A stretch of DNA of 64,000 nt from Hyphomicrobiales bacterium (GCA_900472175.1 UCHD01000004.1:367723-431722); one strand, 5' to 3'. Counted from the first letter of the stretch, positions 48,500 through 58,582 are shown. Program-made: numbers and translations. Notes: a model not told the origin generated them from the letters alone.

Positions 48500-49288
48500 T
48501 CAAATCGCCAGTGCAAGGGCGGCGAAAACGGCGATTTCGGTCAACTGTTGTGTGGCGCCGATTGTGTCGCCCGTATGGCCGCCGATCTTGCCGTTGACGA
48601 TTTCGCTGAAGACGGGAACCGTGACGGCAAAGGCGGCGATGGCGAGGGTTGCGGCCAAAAGCGAGGCACCCGACAAGAGCAGCAAAAGCGCCGCCGCCAC
48701 GATCCCGAAAATCAGGGCAAAGGTGACAGCCGAGGCCTGTGGCTCACCGGCAGATGCCGCAACGCCGTCCTGGCGGGCAGGTGGCAGTTTTGACCAGTGC
48801 CAGACCATGGCGGCACGGCTGAGGGCGGCTGCGGCGAGCACCAGCAAGCCGGCGCCTGTTGGCGATACCAGAGGCAGGACGGCAGCCAGCGCCGAAACCC
48901 TGAGGCCAAACGACAGGATGAGGGCGACCGCACCATAGGAGCCGATGCGGCTGTCCTTCATGATGACAAGCGCCTTTTCCTTAGTCCTGCCGCCGCCAAG
49001 GCCGTCTGCCGTATCGCTGAGCCCGTCTTCGTGCAGGGCGCCGGTGATCAGGGCCTGGACTGCGACGGCAACGAAAACGGTGAACAGTGGCGAGACCTGG
49101 AGGGCGGCGAAGACCGAGACGATGGCCGCGGCTGGCAGCACAATCAGCAGTCCGGCCAGCGGAAAGGCGCGCACCGCGCGGCTGAGCCGGCCGTCGAAAT
49201 TGACGAAATGGCGCTGCGGCATGTGAATGCGGCTGAGGAATGCCACCGAGCGGGCCACGTCATCGATGAAATCGCGAATATCGAACAT
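48500..49288 (-). CDS. cobS: Adenosylcobinamide-GDP ribazoletransferase (cobalamin synthase) CobS
   Basis: Membrane enzyme that joins adenosylcobinamide-GDP and alpha-ribazole in the last steps of vitamin B12 synthesis (CobV in Pseudomonas nomenclature). It has 262 residues and many helices, with the metal-binding motif GALHEDGLSDTADGLGGGRTKEKALVIMKDSRIGSYG, the family hallmark. Divergent from cobT by 176 bp, a common rhizobial arrangement. Confidence 0.94.
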   Translation of the reverse strand: MFDIRDFIDDVARSVAFLSRIHMPQRHFVNFDGRLSRAVRAFPLAGLLIVLPAAAIVSVFAALQVSPLFTVFVAVAVQALITGALHEDGLSDTADGLGGGRTKEKALVIMKDSRIGSYGAVALILSFGLRVSALAAVLPLVSPTGAGLLVLAAAALSRAAMVWHWSKLPPARQDGVAASAGEPQASAVTFALIFGIVAAALLLLLSGASLLAATLAIAAFAVTVPVFSEIVNGKIGGHTGDTIGATQQLTEIAVFAALALAI

Positions 49289-49464
49289 GAAATCATTCCC
49301 CCAGGCCGATCCGCCCCCAGCGAATCGGTGTTTTCAAACCGATCATGCGACGGCGACACGAACGGGCGCAAATGCCGTTGCCGGATTTGCTGCAGCACTT
49401 TATGAGGAAGCACCTTTGCGAAGCCATGCTTCGCCGACGACAAGACGATACAAGGATTTGCTTC

Positions 49465-50481
49465 ATGAGTGCCAGTGGCCTGCCGTTCGACGATTTCCGT
49501 GAATTGCTGCGTAACCTGCCGGGTCCGGACAGCGCAGCTCTGGTGGCAGCGCGCGATCGCGATGCGCAGCTGACGAAGCCGCCGGGAGCGCTTGGCCGTC
49601 TCGAAGAGATCGCATTCTGGCTTGCCGCCTGGACGGGCAGGGCGCCTGCGGTCAACCGGCCGCTGGTGGCGATCTTTGCTGGCAATCACGGTGTCACCCG
49701 GCAGGGCGTTACGCCGTTTCCGCCGTCGGTGACGGCGCAGATGGTCGAGAATTTTGCGGCCGGTGGCGCTGCCATCAACCAGATCTGCGTCAGCCACGAT
49801 CTCGGCCTGAAGGTGTTCGATCTGGCGCTGGAATATCCGACGGGCGATATTACCGAAGAGGCGGCTCTGTCCGAGCGCGATTGCGCCGCCACCATGGCGT
49901 TTGGCATGGAGGCGGTTGCCGGCGGTACCGATCTTCTGTGCATCGGCGAAATGGGGATCGGCAATACGACGATCGCAGCGGCGATCAATCTGGCGCTCTA
50001 TGGTGGCACGGCTGAGGAATGGGTCGGTCCCGGTACGGGAGCGCAGGGCGAAGTGCTGGCTCGCAAGATCGCTGCCGTCGAAAAGGCTGTGACGCTGCAT
50101 GGTGATCATCTCTCCGATCCGTTCGAAGTGCTGCGGCGCCTCGGCGGCCGCGAGATCGCCGCGATGGCTGGCGCCATTCTGGCGGCCCGCATGCAGAAAA
50201 TCCCAGTCATTATCGACGGCTATGTCGCAACCTCAGCGGCGGCGATCCTGAAGGCCGCCAATCCGGCCGCGCTCGATCACTGCCTGATCGGCCATGTCTC
50301 GGCAGAGCCGGGCCATATGAAGGCGATCGAGATGCTTGGCAAGACGCCGCTTCTCGCCCTTGGCATGCGGCTTGGCGAAGGTACGGGCGCAGCGCTTGCT
50401 GCCGGTATCGTCAAGGCGGCGGCCGCTTGCCACTCCGGCATGGCGACGTTTGCGCAGGCTGGCGTTAGCAACAAGAACTGA
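49465..50481 (+). CDS. cobT: Nicotinate-nucleotide-dimethylbenzimidazole phosphoribosyltransferase CobT
   Basis: A 338-residue enzyme that makes alpha-ribazole phosphate from dimethylbenzimidazole and nicotinate mononucleotide (CobU in Pseudomonas nomenclature). Motifs: KPPGALGRLEEIAFWLAAW, IFAGNHGV, GEMGIGNTTIAAA, VGPGTG and the catalytic Glu in GMRLGEGTGAALA. The start at 49465 (MSASGLPFDDF) fits the family; upstream in-frame codons look non-coding. Works with CobS encoded divergently. I see no B12 riboswitch between them. Confidence 0.94.
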   Translation: MSASGLPFDDFRELLRNLPGPDSAALVAARDRDAQLTKPPGALGRLEEIAFWLAAWTGRAPAVNRPLVAIFAGNHGVTRQGVTPFPPSVTAQMVENFAAGGAAINQICVSHDLGLKVFDLALEYPTGDITEEAALSERDCAATMAFGMEAVAGGTDLLCIGEMGIGNTTIAAAINLALYGGTAEEWVGPGTGAQGEVLARKIAAVEKAVTLHGDHLSDPFEVLRRLGGREIAAMAGAILAARMQKIPVIIDGYVATSAAAILKAANPAALDHCLIGHVSAEPGHMKAIEMLGKTPLLALGMRLGEGTGAALAAGIVKAAAACHSGMATFAQAGVSNKN

Positions 50482-50758
50482 CGGCGGCCCTTTAGGTCAG
50501 GCATGGTCCGGCGAATGCTGCGTTGAGCGGCATCGCTCAGGGTGATGCCAGGGACGATTTGCGGGCGATACTGTAAATTGCAAGTCTTTGCGGGCTCCGG
50601 CTACCAGACCGGGGCTTGATAGCCCACGGCTTCTCACCTATTCGGGAGCGGCGATCCATTTTGACGATTGTGGTGTGAGTGGCCCGTATTCACGGCGCAT
50701 TCAGGCTGATGTCAGTATCGCGTGTTCCTTGCGGCATTTTACAAGGAACGGAGCGAGC
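50482..50758. other. 277-bp gap between cobT and dgkA
   Basis: No recognisable gene or RNA. TTTACAAGGAACGGAGCGAGC just before the ATG at 50759 contains the ribosome-binding site of dgkA. Open frames in this stretch lack coding character. Confidence 0.35.
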
Positions 50759-51175
50759 ATGTATCTGAACGAGGACTATCGTCGAATGGCCAATGAGAAG
50801 CCGGTAAAAAAGCTGACGGGAATCCGGCATTTCTTTGCGGCCGCGACCTATTCCTTCGGCGGCGCCAAGCGCCTTCTTGGCGAGGCAGCTTTCCGCCATG
50901 AACTCGGCGCGTTTGCCGTCGCGATGATCCTGTTCGCCATCACCGGCGCGACCTTTTTCCAGTATGTTGCGGCCGGTGTGTTGTTTCTGCTGATGATCGC
51001 CTTTGAGGCGCTGAATACGGCAATCGAGGAAATCGTCGATCGTGTTTCGCCGGAAATTTCCGATATGGGCAAGAATGCCAAGGATCTGGGTTCGCTCGCC
51101 TGCCTGTGCATCATCCTCGCCAATGGCGGTTATGTCGCCTATGTCGTGGTTTTCTCGCATCTCTTCGGCATTTGA
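50759..51175 (+). CDS. dgkA: Diacylglycerol kinase DgkA
   Basis: A 138-residue three-helix membrane kinase that recycles diacylglycerol from membrane-derived glucan (cyclic glucan) synthesis into phosphatidic acid. The invariant region [33 protein letters not shown] includes the catalytic Glu. The N-terminal ~20 residues are longer than in Escherichia coli; an alternative start is the ATG at 50786 (MANEKPVKK). Confidence 0.93.
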   Translation: MYLNEDYRRMANEKPVKKLTGIRHFFAAATYSFGGAKRLLGEAAFRHELGAFAVAMILFAITGATFFQYVAAGVLFLLMIAFEALNTAIEEIVDRVSPEISDMGKNAKDLGSLACLCIILANGGYVAYVVVFSHLFGI

Positions 51176-51264
51176 GGCCTGAATCGGCAAGCGGCGATTT
51201 TATTCCCTCTTCAACAGTCAAATTTAATTGAGCGATTTCTTTCTGTTCTGACGCTAATCAAAGT

Positions 51265-51279
51265 TGACGCGAAATATCA
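51265..51279. promoter_or_regulatory. Candidate iron-responsive operator (TGA-N9-TCA)
   Basis: TGA-CGCGAAATA-TCA, 59 bp before the iron ABC binding-protein ATG, followed by an AT-rich GATTATATACC (possible -10). TGA-N9-TCA is the IRO motif bound by the rhizobial iron regulator RirA. Confidence 0.5.
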
Positions 51280-51337
51280 TGATTATATACCGGGGCCGCC
51301 GGACAAGATGGTCCGCAGAAAACTCGGAGAGGTTTCC

Positions 51338-52357
51338 ATGACAATTTCCTTCTCAGGCTCGATGAGCGCGCTGGCGTTCGCGGCTCTTTTCGCCAGCACC
51401 GGTGCAACCGTCGCCCTTGCCCAGGAAGATATCGGCATCGTCGTCTACAATGCCCAGCACGAAAGCCTCGGCGTTGCCTGGGCCGAAGCCTTTACCAAGG
51501 AAACCGGTATCAAGGTGACGCTGCGCAAGGGCAGCGACATGGAATTCGCCAACCAGATCGTCCAGGAAGGCGCCGCATCGCCAGCCGACGTGTTTCTGAC
51601 CGAAAACTCGCCGGCGATGTCGCTGGTTGATGGTGCCGGGCTGTTCGAGCCGGTCGCCACTGAGACGCTGGCGCAGGTGCCTGAGAATTTCCGGCCTTCG
51701 AACGGTCACTGGATCGGCGTTGCCGCGCGCTCGACCGTGTTTGCCTATGACAAGACCAAGCTGACCGAAGACAAGCTGCCGAAGTCGATGCTGGATCTCG
51801 CCGATCCAAGCTGGAAGGGCCGCTGGGCGGCATCCCCGGCCGGTGCCGATTTCCAGGCCATTGTCAGCGCGTTTCTGTCGCTGAAGGGCGAAGAGGCGAC
51901 GGCCTCCTGGCTGAAGGCAATGAAGGAGAACTTTACCGCCTACAAGGGCAATTCGACGGCGATGAAGGCCGTCAATGCCGGTGAAGTCGAAGGTGCCGTG
52001 ATCTATCACTACTATTATTTCGGCGATCAGGCGAAGACCGGCGAGAACTCGAAGAACGTTGCGCTGCATTTCTTCAAGAACCAGGATCCGGGCGCCTTCG
52101 TCAGCATTTCCGGCGGTGGCGTTCTTGCCTCCAGCCAGCACAAGGAGAATGCCCAAAAATTCCTCGCCTGGGTAACGGGCAAGGGCGGGCAGGGCATCCT
52201 GCGTGACGGTACCTCGTTCGAATATGCCGTCGGCAACGGCGAAGCATCGAACAAGGCCCTGCCGGCGCTTTCGGATCTGCAGTACCCCAAGGTCGATCCG
52301 GCCACACTCAACAGCGCAAAAGTCACAGACCTGATGACGGACGCCGGTCTGCTGTGA
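51338..52357 (+). CDS. Iron(III) ABC transporter substrate-binding protein
   Basis: A 339-residue periplasmic receptor of the FbpA/AfuA/FutA type. A signal peptide (residues 1-28, FAALFASTGATVALAQ) precedes GIVVYNAQHESLGVAWAEAF and VTLRKGSDMEFANQI. The paired Tyr iron ligands are in VIYHYYYFGDQ. The C-lobe has SISGGGVLASSQHKENAQKFLAW. Followed by a permease and an ATPase gene, a complete fbpABC-type system. ATG at 51338 after GGAGAGG. Confidence 0.93.
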   Translation: MTISFSGSMSALAFAALFASTGATVALAQEDIGIVVYNAQHESLGVAWAEAFTKETGIKVTLRKGSDMEFANQIVQEGAASPADVFLTENSPAMSLVDGAGLFEPVATETLAQVPENFRPSNGHWIGVAARSTVFAYDKTKLTEDKLPKSMLDLADPSWKGRWAASPAGADFQAIVSAFLSLKGEEATASWLKAMKENFTAYKGNSTAMKAVNAGEVEGAVIYHYYYFGDQAKTGENSKNVALHFFKNQDPGAFVSISGGGVLASSQHKENAQKFLAWVTGKGGQGILRDGTSFEYAVGNGEASNKALPALSDLQYPKVDPATLNSAKVTDLMTDAGLL

Positions 52358-52427
52358 TAGGCAGAGCCTAAACCTGATCGGAACGCTCCGGTTAGGTATC
52401 GTCATTCCGGACTACCGGAAACAGTCG

Positions 52428-52456
52428 CAGCCGCCCGAAAAGGCTGGTTGCGGCTG
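52428..52456 (+). terminator. Intercistronic hairpin between binding-protein and permease genes
   Basis: CAGCCGC and GCGGCTG arms with a 15-base loop, followed by TCATTTTGGTTT, in the 125-bp gap after the binding-protein gene. It may attenuate or stabilise the upstream message so that receptor is made in excess. Confidence 0.4.
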
Positions 52457-52482
52457 TCATTTTGGTTTGAAAGCAAGAGACT

Positions 52483-54075
52483 TTGAGCGCCACCGCGTTT
52501 CCTGCCGAGCCCACCTCTGCCCTGCGCCGGCTGCTGGCCGCCGTCAGGGGGAAGTCCAGGGTCCCCTATTTCTGGGTCACGATCGCGGCTGCCTTCGTTT
52601 CGCTCGTCAGCCTGATGCCGCTCGGCTTCATTGCCTGGGTTTCGGTGCAGACCGGCTGGGAAACCGCGTCAAAGCTGATTTTTCGCGGCCGTGTCGGCGA
52701 ACTGCTGATCAATACAGCTCTGCTGGAACTCTGCACATTGCCGCTCACAATCGCGCTTTCCGTGGCGCTGGCATGGTTGACCGAACGCACCGATCTGCCC
52801 GGCGCGCGGCTGTGGTCGATGCTGGCCGTCGCGCCGCTTGCCGTTCCGGCGTTTGTGCACAGCTACGCCTGGATCAGCCTGGTTCCCGGGCTGCACGGCT
52901 TGACCGGCGGCGTGCTGGTGTCGGTGCTGGCCTATTTCCCCTTTCTCTATTTGCCGGTGGCGGCACAGTTGCGCCGTCTCGATCCGGCGATCGAGGATGC
53001 GGCCGCCTCGCTTGGCCTCAATCCGTGGCAGGTGTTTTTTCGCGCTGTCCTGCCGCAGTTGCGGCTGGCGATCTGTGGCGGCTCGCTGCTGGTCGGCCTG
53101 CATCTGCTCGCCGAATACGGGCTCTATGTGATGATCCGGTTCGATACGTTCTCGACGGCGATCGTCGATCAGTTCCAGTCGGCCTTCAACGGACCGGCGG
53201 CCAACATGCTGGCCGGGGTTCTGGTGTCGTGCTGCCTGTTGCTGCTGGTCATCGAGGCGGTCCTGCGCGGTGGCGAGCGTTATGCGCGGGTGGGTTCGGG
53301 TGCTGCCCGCCCGGCTGACCGCCGCAGGCTCGGGCGAATGATGGTTCCGGCGCTGGCGCTGAATGCCGCAACGGCGGCGCTGGCGATTGGTGTACCGTTC
53401 GTCACCCTGACACGCTGGCTCTATATCGGCGGCACTGAGATCTGGCGGATCGATCTTGTCGGTGGTGCTTTCGGCCAGACTGTCGTGCTTGCCATTGCCG
53501 GCGGTGTTCTGGCGACGATTGCGGCCGCGCCGATGGCCTGGCTGTCGGTGCGGGCGCCCGGGCGATTGCAGCGGATCCTCGAGGCCTGCCATTATTATGT
53601 CGGCTCGCTACCCGGCGTCGTTGTGGCGTTGGCGCTGGTGACCATTACGGTGCGGCTGGTGCTGCCGCTCTACCAGACCTTTGCCACCCTGTTCCTTGCC
53701 TACATCATGCTGTTTCTGCCACGCGCCATGGTCGGGCTGCGGACCAGCATTGCTCAGGCCCCGGTCGAGCTTGAGCGCGCCGCCATGGCTTTGGGACGCA
53801 CACCATTCCAGGCGGTGCGCCAGACAACGATGCGGCTCGCAGCACCCGGCATTGCGGCCAGTACCGCGCTGGTGGCGCTCGGTATCACCAATGAGCTGAC
53901 AGCGACCCTGATGCTGTCGCCGACTGGCGTCGAAACGCTGGCAACGAAATTCTGGTCGCTGACCAGCGAGATCGATTATGTCGCAGCCGCCCCTTATGCG
54001 GTGATGATGGTGCTTCTGTCGTTGCCGCTGACCTTCCTTCTTTACGTGCAATCCAGACGGGCAACCGGACAATGA
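52483..54075 (+). CDS. Iron(III) ABC transporter permease (FbpB-type, fused two-domain)
   Basis: A 530-residue membrane protein made of two permease halves with about twelve helices; each half carries an EAA loop ([31 protein letters not shown]). This duplicated form is usual for FbpB/HitB. The frame begins with a TTG (52483, AAGAGAC upstream); no ATG gives a full N-terminus. It overlaps the ATPase gene by 4 bases. Confidence 0.92.
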   Translation: MSATAFPAEPTSALRRLLAAVRGKSRVPYFWVTIAAAFVSLVSLMPLGFIAWVSVQTGWETASKLIFRGRVGELLINTALLELCTLPLTIALSVALAWLTERTDLPGARLWSMLAVAPLAVPAFVHSYAWISLVPGLHGLTGGVLVSVLAYFPFLYLPVAAQLRRLDPAIEDAAASLGLNPWQVFFRAVLPQLRLAICGGSLLVGLHLLAEYGLYVMIRFDTFSTAIVDQFQSAFNGPAANMLAGVLVSCCLLLLVIEAVLRGGERYARVGSGAARPADRRRLGRMMVPALALNAATAALAIGVPFVTLTRWLYIGGTEIWRIDLVGGAFGQTVVLAIAGGVLATIAAAPMAWLSVRAPGRLQRILEACHYYVGSLPGVVVALALVTITVRLVLPLYQTFATLFLAYIMLFLPRAMVGLRTSIAQAPVELERAAMALGRTPFQAVRQTTMRLAAPGIAASTALVALGITNELTATLMLSPTGVETLATKFWSLTSEIDYVAAAPYAVMMVLLSLPLTFLLYVQSRRATGQ

Positions 54076-55130
54076 CGTTTCTGACACTCGATGCCATCAG
54101 CAAATCCTACGGCCCGACGGTGGCGCTCGACGCGATCGATATGCGCATCGAGGCGGGCGGGCGCACGGCGATCGTCGGGCCTTCCGGGTCCGGAAAGACG
54201 ACGCTGTTGCGCATCATCGCCGGTTTCGAGACGCCTGACAGCGGCTCGCTGGTGCTGGATGGAAAGATGCTGGCGGGCAACGGCGCGTTCGTTCCGGCGC
54301 ACCGGCGCGGCATCGGCATCGTTTCCCAGGATGGCGCGCTGTTCCCGCATCTGACGGTTGCCGACAATATCGGCTTCGGCCTGGCCAAGAATGCGGCTGA
54401 CCGTAGCCAGCGGATTGCCGCGCTGATGGAGATGGTCGAGCTCGACGATGTCATGGCCACGCGGCGCCCGCACCAGCTTTCCGGCGGCCAGCAGCAGCGC
54501 GTTGCCCTTGCACGGGCTCTGGCGCTCAAGCCACGGTTGATGCTGCTGGACGAGCCGTTTTCGGCGCTGGATACCGGTCTGCGCGATACGCTGCGGCGGA
54601 CCGTGGCACGTGTGCTGCGCGCCTCGGGAACCACGGCAATCCTGGTGACGCATGATCAGGCGGAAGCCTTGTCGTTTGCCGATCAGGTAGCGGTGTTGAG
54701 GCAAGGGCGGCTGGTGCAGTTCGGCTCGCCGCGCGCGCTCTACGGAAAACCGCGGGACCGCGAGACCGCGACTTTCCTGGGCGAGGCCATCCTGCTCGAT
54801 GCCGATATCGCGTCGGGGCGGGCGCAATGTGCACTGGGGTCATTGATAGTCGAAACGGGGCTCAAAGCAGGCAAGGGGACCGTCATGCTGCGTCCCGAAC
54901 AGATACGGTTGAAGACCGCTGCTGCGGGAACCACGATCGAAGGCCCGTTCGGGCGTGTCGATGACGTCGAGTTCGGTGGCGGCAACTGCATGGTTCTGGT
55001 TCGGATCGATCGTCGCGACCGGGCCATGCCGGATTTCCTGTCGATCAAATGCGTCGGCGCCGATATCCCGGAGCCTGGCGATCTGGTGGGGATCAGCGTC
55101 CACGGCACCGCGCATGTGCTGCCCGAATGA
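54072..55130 (+). CDS. Iron(III) ABC transporter ATP-binding protein (FbpC-type)
   Basis: A 352-residue ATPase with Walker [10 protein letters not shown], signature [16 protein letters not shown], Walker [13 protein letters not shown] and H-loop [11 protein letters not shown], followed by a TOBE-type C-terminal domain ([15 protein letters not shown]...). Third gene of the receptor-permease-ATPase operon, translationally coupled by ATGA. The stop is 7 bp from the convergent histidine kinase stop. Confidence 0.94.
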   Translation: MTFLTLDAISKSYGPTVALDAIDMRIEAGGRTAIVGPSGSGKTTLLRIIAGFETPDSGSLVLDGKMLAGNGAFVPAHRRGIGIVSQDGALFPHLTVADNIGFGLAKNAADRSQRIAALMEMVELDDVMATRRPHQLSGGQQQRVALARALALKPRLMLLDEPFSALDTGLRDTLRRTVARVLRASGTTAILVTHDQAEALSFADQVAVLRQGRLVQFGSPRALYGKPRDRETATFLGEAILLDADIASGRAQCALGSLIVETGLKAGKGTVMLRPEQIRLKTAAAGTTIEGPFGRVDDVEFGGGNCMVLVRIDRRDRAMPDFLSIKCVGADIPEPGDLVGISVHGTAHVLPE

Positions 55131-55137
55131 TGCCGGG

Positions 55138-56673
55138 TTAGGCGAAGCTCTTGCGGCGGCGTTCCACTGCCGGGGCGTCTTCGATAGCGGGAACGCTTTG
55201 CAGCACGCGCTTTGACGGCAGAATGGCGATGGCTTCGGTACCTTCGCGCAGCTTGGAGCGCAGGATGAAGTCACCATTGTGCTTGGCAAGAATCGCCTGA
55301 ACGATCGGAAGGCCAAGCCCGGTTCCCTGTTCGGCACTCTTGATGGCGATCGAGCCCTGACCGAAAGCGGAAAGAACCACCGGAATTTCCTCTTCGGGAA
55401 TGCCCGGGCCGTTGTCCTTGATCGACAGGTATTGGCCGCCGCCTGCCGTCCAGCCGACCTTGACCGAAACCTCGCCGCCGGACGGGGTGAATTTCACTGC
55501 GTTCGACAACAGGTTCAGGATGACCTGGCGCATCGCCTTTTCGTCGACCCAGACCGATGGCATGCCGTATTCGAACTGTTCGGAAATGCTGATATTCTTG
55601 GTGCGGGCGCGCAGCTGCACCATGCCGATGCAATCCTCGGTGATCTCGACCAGATGGATGGCTTCTTCGTTGAGATCGTACTTACCGGCCTCGATGCGCG
55701 AAAGGTCGAGGATCTCGTTGATCAGATCGAGCAGGTGCTGGCCGGAGCGATGGATGTCGCCGGTATATTCCTTGTAGATCGGATTGTTGAGCGGGCCGAG
55801 CACTTCCGTCGACATGACTTCGGAAAAGCCGAGGATGGCGTTCAGCGGCGTGCGCAATTCGTGCGACATCGAGGCGAGGAAACGCGATTTGGCCATATTG
55901 GCTTCCTCAGCGCGGCGGCGCGCTTCATCCGACATCGATTTCGCCACTTCGAGTTCGGCGATCAGATCGTCCTTCTCCGCCTGAACCGAGAGGATATGCA
56001 CGTTGCCGCGGTGCATGCGGCTGGTCATGAAGACGAGGAAAATCAGGGTCGTCGAGAGGACGACGGTCAGGGCGAGATAACCGGGATTGCCGGTTCGGAC
56101 CGTCAGGGCGCTCAGCGCAAAGACGACCGGCACAAAGGTGAAGAGCAGCGCGTTGCGCAACAGGAATGTGCCCATCGCGGTAGCGGCAAGTGCGACCAGC
56201 AGCACGGCGGCCTTGTAGAAACCGAAGTCGATTTCGCCGCAGGTGCTGCAATCCTGGAGAACGAAGGCGGCCCAGCAAAACCCGAGGACGATCTGGACGA
56301 GGAGGAAACGGCCGCGCCAGTAATTGACCTTGTCGGCGGGGATATCCTTGGCTTTTGCCCTGCGCGCCAGAAGAATGCCGATGGCGTTGACGCAGAGGGT
56401 CGTCACGCCCCAGGCGACGAGATCCAGCTTTTCCGACAGATATACGCCGACGGCGGTGACCAGAATGATGAAGAGCGGCATGGCGATGGCGCCCTGCAGC
56501 ATCGTATCGACATGAAGCCCGAGCATCTCCCGGTCAAAGCCGGACGCATTCGAAGGGCCTGCCTGCAGGCGTTCGCGGGTCGTGCGCACAGCCTTCGACA
56601 CAGCCGTATTGCGATGGCTGCGCGATTTGTCGACGATATTCTTGTCGGTCGAGGTGCTGACGCCCTTGCTCAT
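55138..56673 (-). CDS. Sensor histidine kinase (PleC/DivJ/PdhS-like)
   Basis: A 511-residue membrane kinase. An N-terminal ~60-residue cytoplasmic segment is followed by about six helices (65-220) and a short coiled coil. Then come the H-box FLASMSHELRTPLNAILGFSEVM with phospho-acceptor H271, N-box NLLSNAVKFTP and G-boxes DNGPGIPEEEI and GTGLGLPIVQ. This HisKA subtype (GFSEVM, LDLINEILDLSRIEAGK) is shared by PleC, DivJ and PdhS, the alphaproteobacterial cell-cycle kinases that act on DivK. No response regulator is adjacent, so the partner is unknown. Confidence 0.85.
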   Translation of the reverse strand: MSKGVSTSTDKNIVDKSRSHRNTAVSKAVRTTRERLQAGPSNASGFDREMLGLHVDTMLQGAIAMPLFIILVTAVGVYLSEKLDLVAWGVTTLCVNAIGILLARRAKAKDIPADKVNYWRGRFLLVQIVLGFCWAAFVLQDCSTCGEIDFGFYKAAVLLVALAATAMGTFLLRNALLFTFVPVVFALSALTVRTGNPGYLALTVVLSTTLIFLVFMTSRMHRGNVHILSVQAEKDDLIAELEVAKSMSDEARRRAEEANMAKSRFLASMSHELRTPLNAILGFSEVMSTEVLGPLNNPIYKEYTGDIHRSGQHLLDLINEILDLSRIEAGKYDLNEEAIHLVEITEDCIGMVQLRARTKNISISEQFEYGMPSVWVDEKAMRQVILNLLSNAVKFTPSGGEVSVKVGWTAGGGQYLSIKDNGPGIPEEEIPVVLSAFGQGSIAIKSAEQGTGLGLPIVQAILAKHNGDFILRSKLREGTEAIAILPSKRVLQSVPAIEDAPAVERRRKSFA

Positions 56674-56800
56674 GATCTCATACGCGTTAACGGAATCCGT
56701 TGAACTTTAAGGGGGAATCCTTAAGAAGTTGCTGCGATTTCCTGTTTTTTGCGCACGTATCCCGTAGCGTGAACCGGCGGCAGGGGCCACAAGGACAACG

Positions 56801-57397
56801 ATGAAACGCCTAATCCGGATCATTCGCGACCTGCTGCTGACGGCACTGATCCTGCTGTTTGTAGGGCTTGTGGCGGTGCGTCTCGAAAAGCCGCAGGAGG
56901 CGATGACCGGGCGCGCGCGGGTTGTCGATGGCGACACGCTGGTTCTCGACGGCAAGCGTCTTCGTCTCGTCGGCATCGATGCGCCGGAGTTACGGCAGAT
57001 CTGTCAGCGAAACGGTCAAGACTGGCCCTGCGGTACCGAGGCGAAGGGCTATCTGTCCGGCTTGATCGGTGATGCCACAACGACGTGCGAAGCGGATGGA
57101 AGCGATAAATATGGGCGGATTCTCGCCGTCTGCACCGTTGGAAATCGCGACCTGAACGCGGCGATGGTCGATGGCGGTCATGCCATCGCGTTCGGAGATT
57201 ATGAGACCGAGGAGGCCGTTGCCAGGCAGAACCGGATGGGCCTTTGGGCCGGTACGTTCGATGCGCCCCGTCAATGGCGGCAGACCCATGGCGGAATGGA
57301 CGAAATGCCCCATATACCGGAGGGATGGTTGGACACGGCGATATCGCGCGTCGGTGGCTGGGTTGAGAATACTAAATCCAAGGTATGGAATGATTGA
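56801..57397 (+). CDS. Thermonuclease (SNase-like) family protein, membrane-anchored
   Basis: A 198-residue protein. An N-terminal hydrophobic helix (LLLTALILLFVGLVAV) serves as signal or anchor, followed by an SNase domain: ARVVDGDTLVLDGKRLRLVGIDAPELRQ with the Asp cluster, and CEADGSDKYGRILAVCTVG, NRMGLWAG. Catalytic Arg/Glu/Arg positions of staphylococcal nuclease are partly kept. The gene overlaps the uracil-DNA glycosylase-like gene by 8 bases. Confidence 0.88.
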   Translation: MKRLIRIIRDLLLTALILLFVGLVAVRLEKPQEAMTGRARVVDGDTLVLDGKRLRLVGIDAPELRQICQRNGQDWPCGTEAKGYLSGLIGDATTTCEADGSDKYGRILAVCTVGNRDLNAAMVDGGHAIAFGDYETEEAVARQNRMGLWAGTFDAPRQWRQTHGGMDEMPHIPEGWLDTAISRVGGWVENTKSKVWND

Positions 57398-58028
57398 CGG
57401 GCAGGCGGACGGGCTGGAGAATTTGCGCGCGGCGATCGCGGCCTGCCGGATTTGCCGGGATGCACCGGCGCGCGGTCCGGACGACCGGTTGCCGCACGAG
57501 CCGCGCCCGGTCGTGGTAATGTCAACTTCGGCGCGGATCCTGATTTCCGGTCAGGCGCCCGGGCTTCGTGTCCATGAGAGCGGCCTGCCGTTCAACGATG
57601 CCTCCGGCGACCGGCTGCGTCAGTGGCTCGGCGTGACGCGCGAACAGTTTTACGATCCCAATCTCTTTGCCATCGTGCCGATGGGCTTTTGTTTCCCCGG
57701 TTACGATGCCCATGGCAGCGACCTGCCGCCACGCCGGGAATGCGCGCCGCGATGGCAGCAGCAGGTGATCGATGCGATGCCGCAGGTCGAGCTTGTGCTG
57801 GCGATTGGTCAATACGCCCAGAGCTGGCATCTCGGCAGCCGGCGCTCGTCGTCGATGACGGAGACGGTGCGCAACTGGCGCGCGCATCTGGGGTCCAATA
57901 TTGGGCCGCCGGTGCTGGCGCTGCCGCACCCGAGCTGGCGCAATACCGGCTGGCTGAAGAAAAATCCATGGTTTACCGAGGATGTCCTGCCGGTTCTGAG
58001 GGAGCGCGTATCAAAATTGATTGCCTGA
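57390..58028 (+). CDS. Uracil-DNA glycosylase family protein
   Basis: A 212-residue member of the UDG superfamily (COG1573 type). Motif A is LISGQAPGLRVHESGLPFND and motif B is LALPHPSWRN (the HPS His). At the N-terminus only one CxxC (ACRICRDAP) is clear, so the 4Fe-4S cluster of family 4 enzymes may be missing. It should remove damaged bases from DNA, or be a related enzyme. The start (57390) lies within the end of the SNase gene. No strong Shine-Dalgarno, so coupling is likely. Confidence 0.85.
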   Translation: MIDGQADGLENLRAAIAACRICRDAPARGPDDRLPHEPRPVVVMSTSARILISGQAPGLRVHESGLPFNDASGDRLRQWLGVTREQFYDPNLFAIVPMGFCFPGYDAHGSDLPPRRECAPRWQQQVIDAMPQVELVLAIGQYAQSWHLGSRRSSSMTETVRNWRAHLGSNIGPPVLALPHPSWRNTGWLKKNPWFTEDVLPVLRERVSKLIA

Positions 58029-58093
58029 AACAAATTTCTTTCATTTGGCAGAATTCACGCTATAGATAGAATAATATTCGAAAAGGACTCTTC

Positions 58094-58582
58094 ATGGACC
58101 GTCTTGACCGCAAAATCCTGCGCCTGCTGCAGGAAGATTCCACGCTTGCCGTTGCTGATTTGGCCAAAAAAGTCGGTCTGTCCACCACGCCTTGCTGGCG
58201 CCGTATCCAGAAGATGGAAGAGGACGGTGTGATCCGCGGCCGCGTGGCGCTGTTGGATCCGGCGAAGGTCAATACCAAGGTGACGGTGTTCGTGTCGATC
58301 CGTACCAACACCCATTCGATCGAATGGCTGAAGCGCTTTTCCGAGGTGGTCGGCGAGTTTCCGGAAGTGGTCGAATTCTACCGCATGAGCGGCGATGTCG
58401 ATTATCTGCTGCGTGTCGTCGTCCCCGATATCGCCGCCTACGACGCCTTCTACAAGCGGTTGATCACCAAGATCGAAATCCGCGATGTGTCCTCGGTCTT
58501 TGCGATGGAGCAGATCAAGTATACGACGCAACTGCCGCTCGACTACATGGTGATCGACCAGGCGAAGTCCAGCGAGGACTGA
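58094..58582 (+). CDS. Lrp/AsnC family transcriptional regulator
   Basis: A 162-residue regulator with an N-terminal helix-turn-helix (LDRKILRLLQEDSTLAVADLAKKVGLSTTPCWRRIQKMEEDGVI) and a C-terminal RAM effector-binding domain (VVEFYRMSGDVDYLLRVVVPDIAAYDAFYKR). It probably controls an amino-acid pathway; the target is not identifiable because its neighbours run convergently. Its stop codon directly abuts the stop of the next gene (no base between). Confidence 0.93.
   Translation: MDRLDRKILRLLQEDSTLAVADLAKKVGLSTTPCWRRIQKMEEDGVIRGRVALLDPAKVNTKVTVFVSIRTNTHSIEWLKRFSEVVGEFPEVVEFYRMSGDVDYLLRVVVPDIAAYDAFYKRLITKIEIRDVSSVFAMEQIKYTTQLPLDYMVIDQAKSSED

Noticed and set aside
49289..49464. Possible cobalamin riboswitch between cobS and cobT
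   Set aside because: No B12-box-like sequence or clear multi-stem structure was seen.
50500..50758. Possible tRNA or small RNA before dgkA
   Set aside because: No cloverleaf, T-loop (GGTTCGA) or terminator was found.
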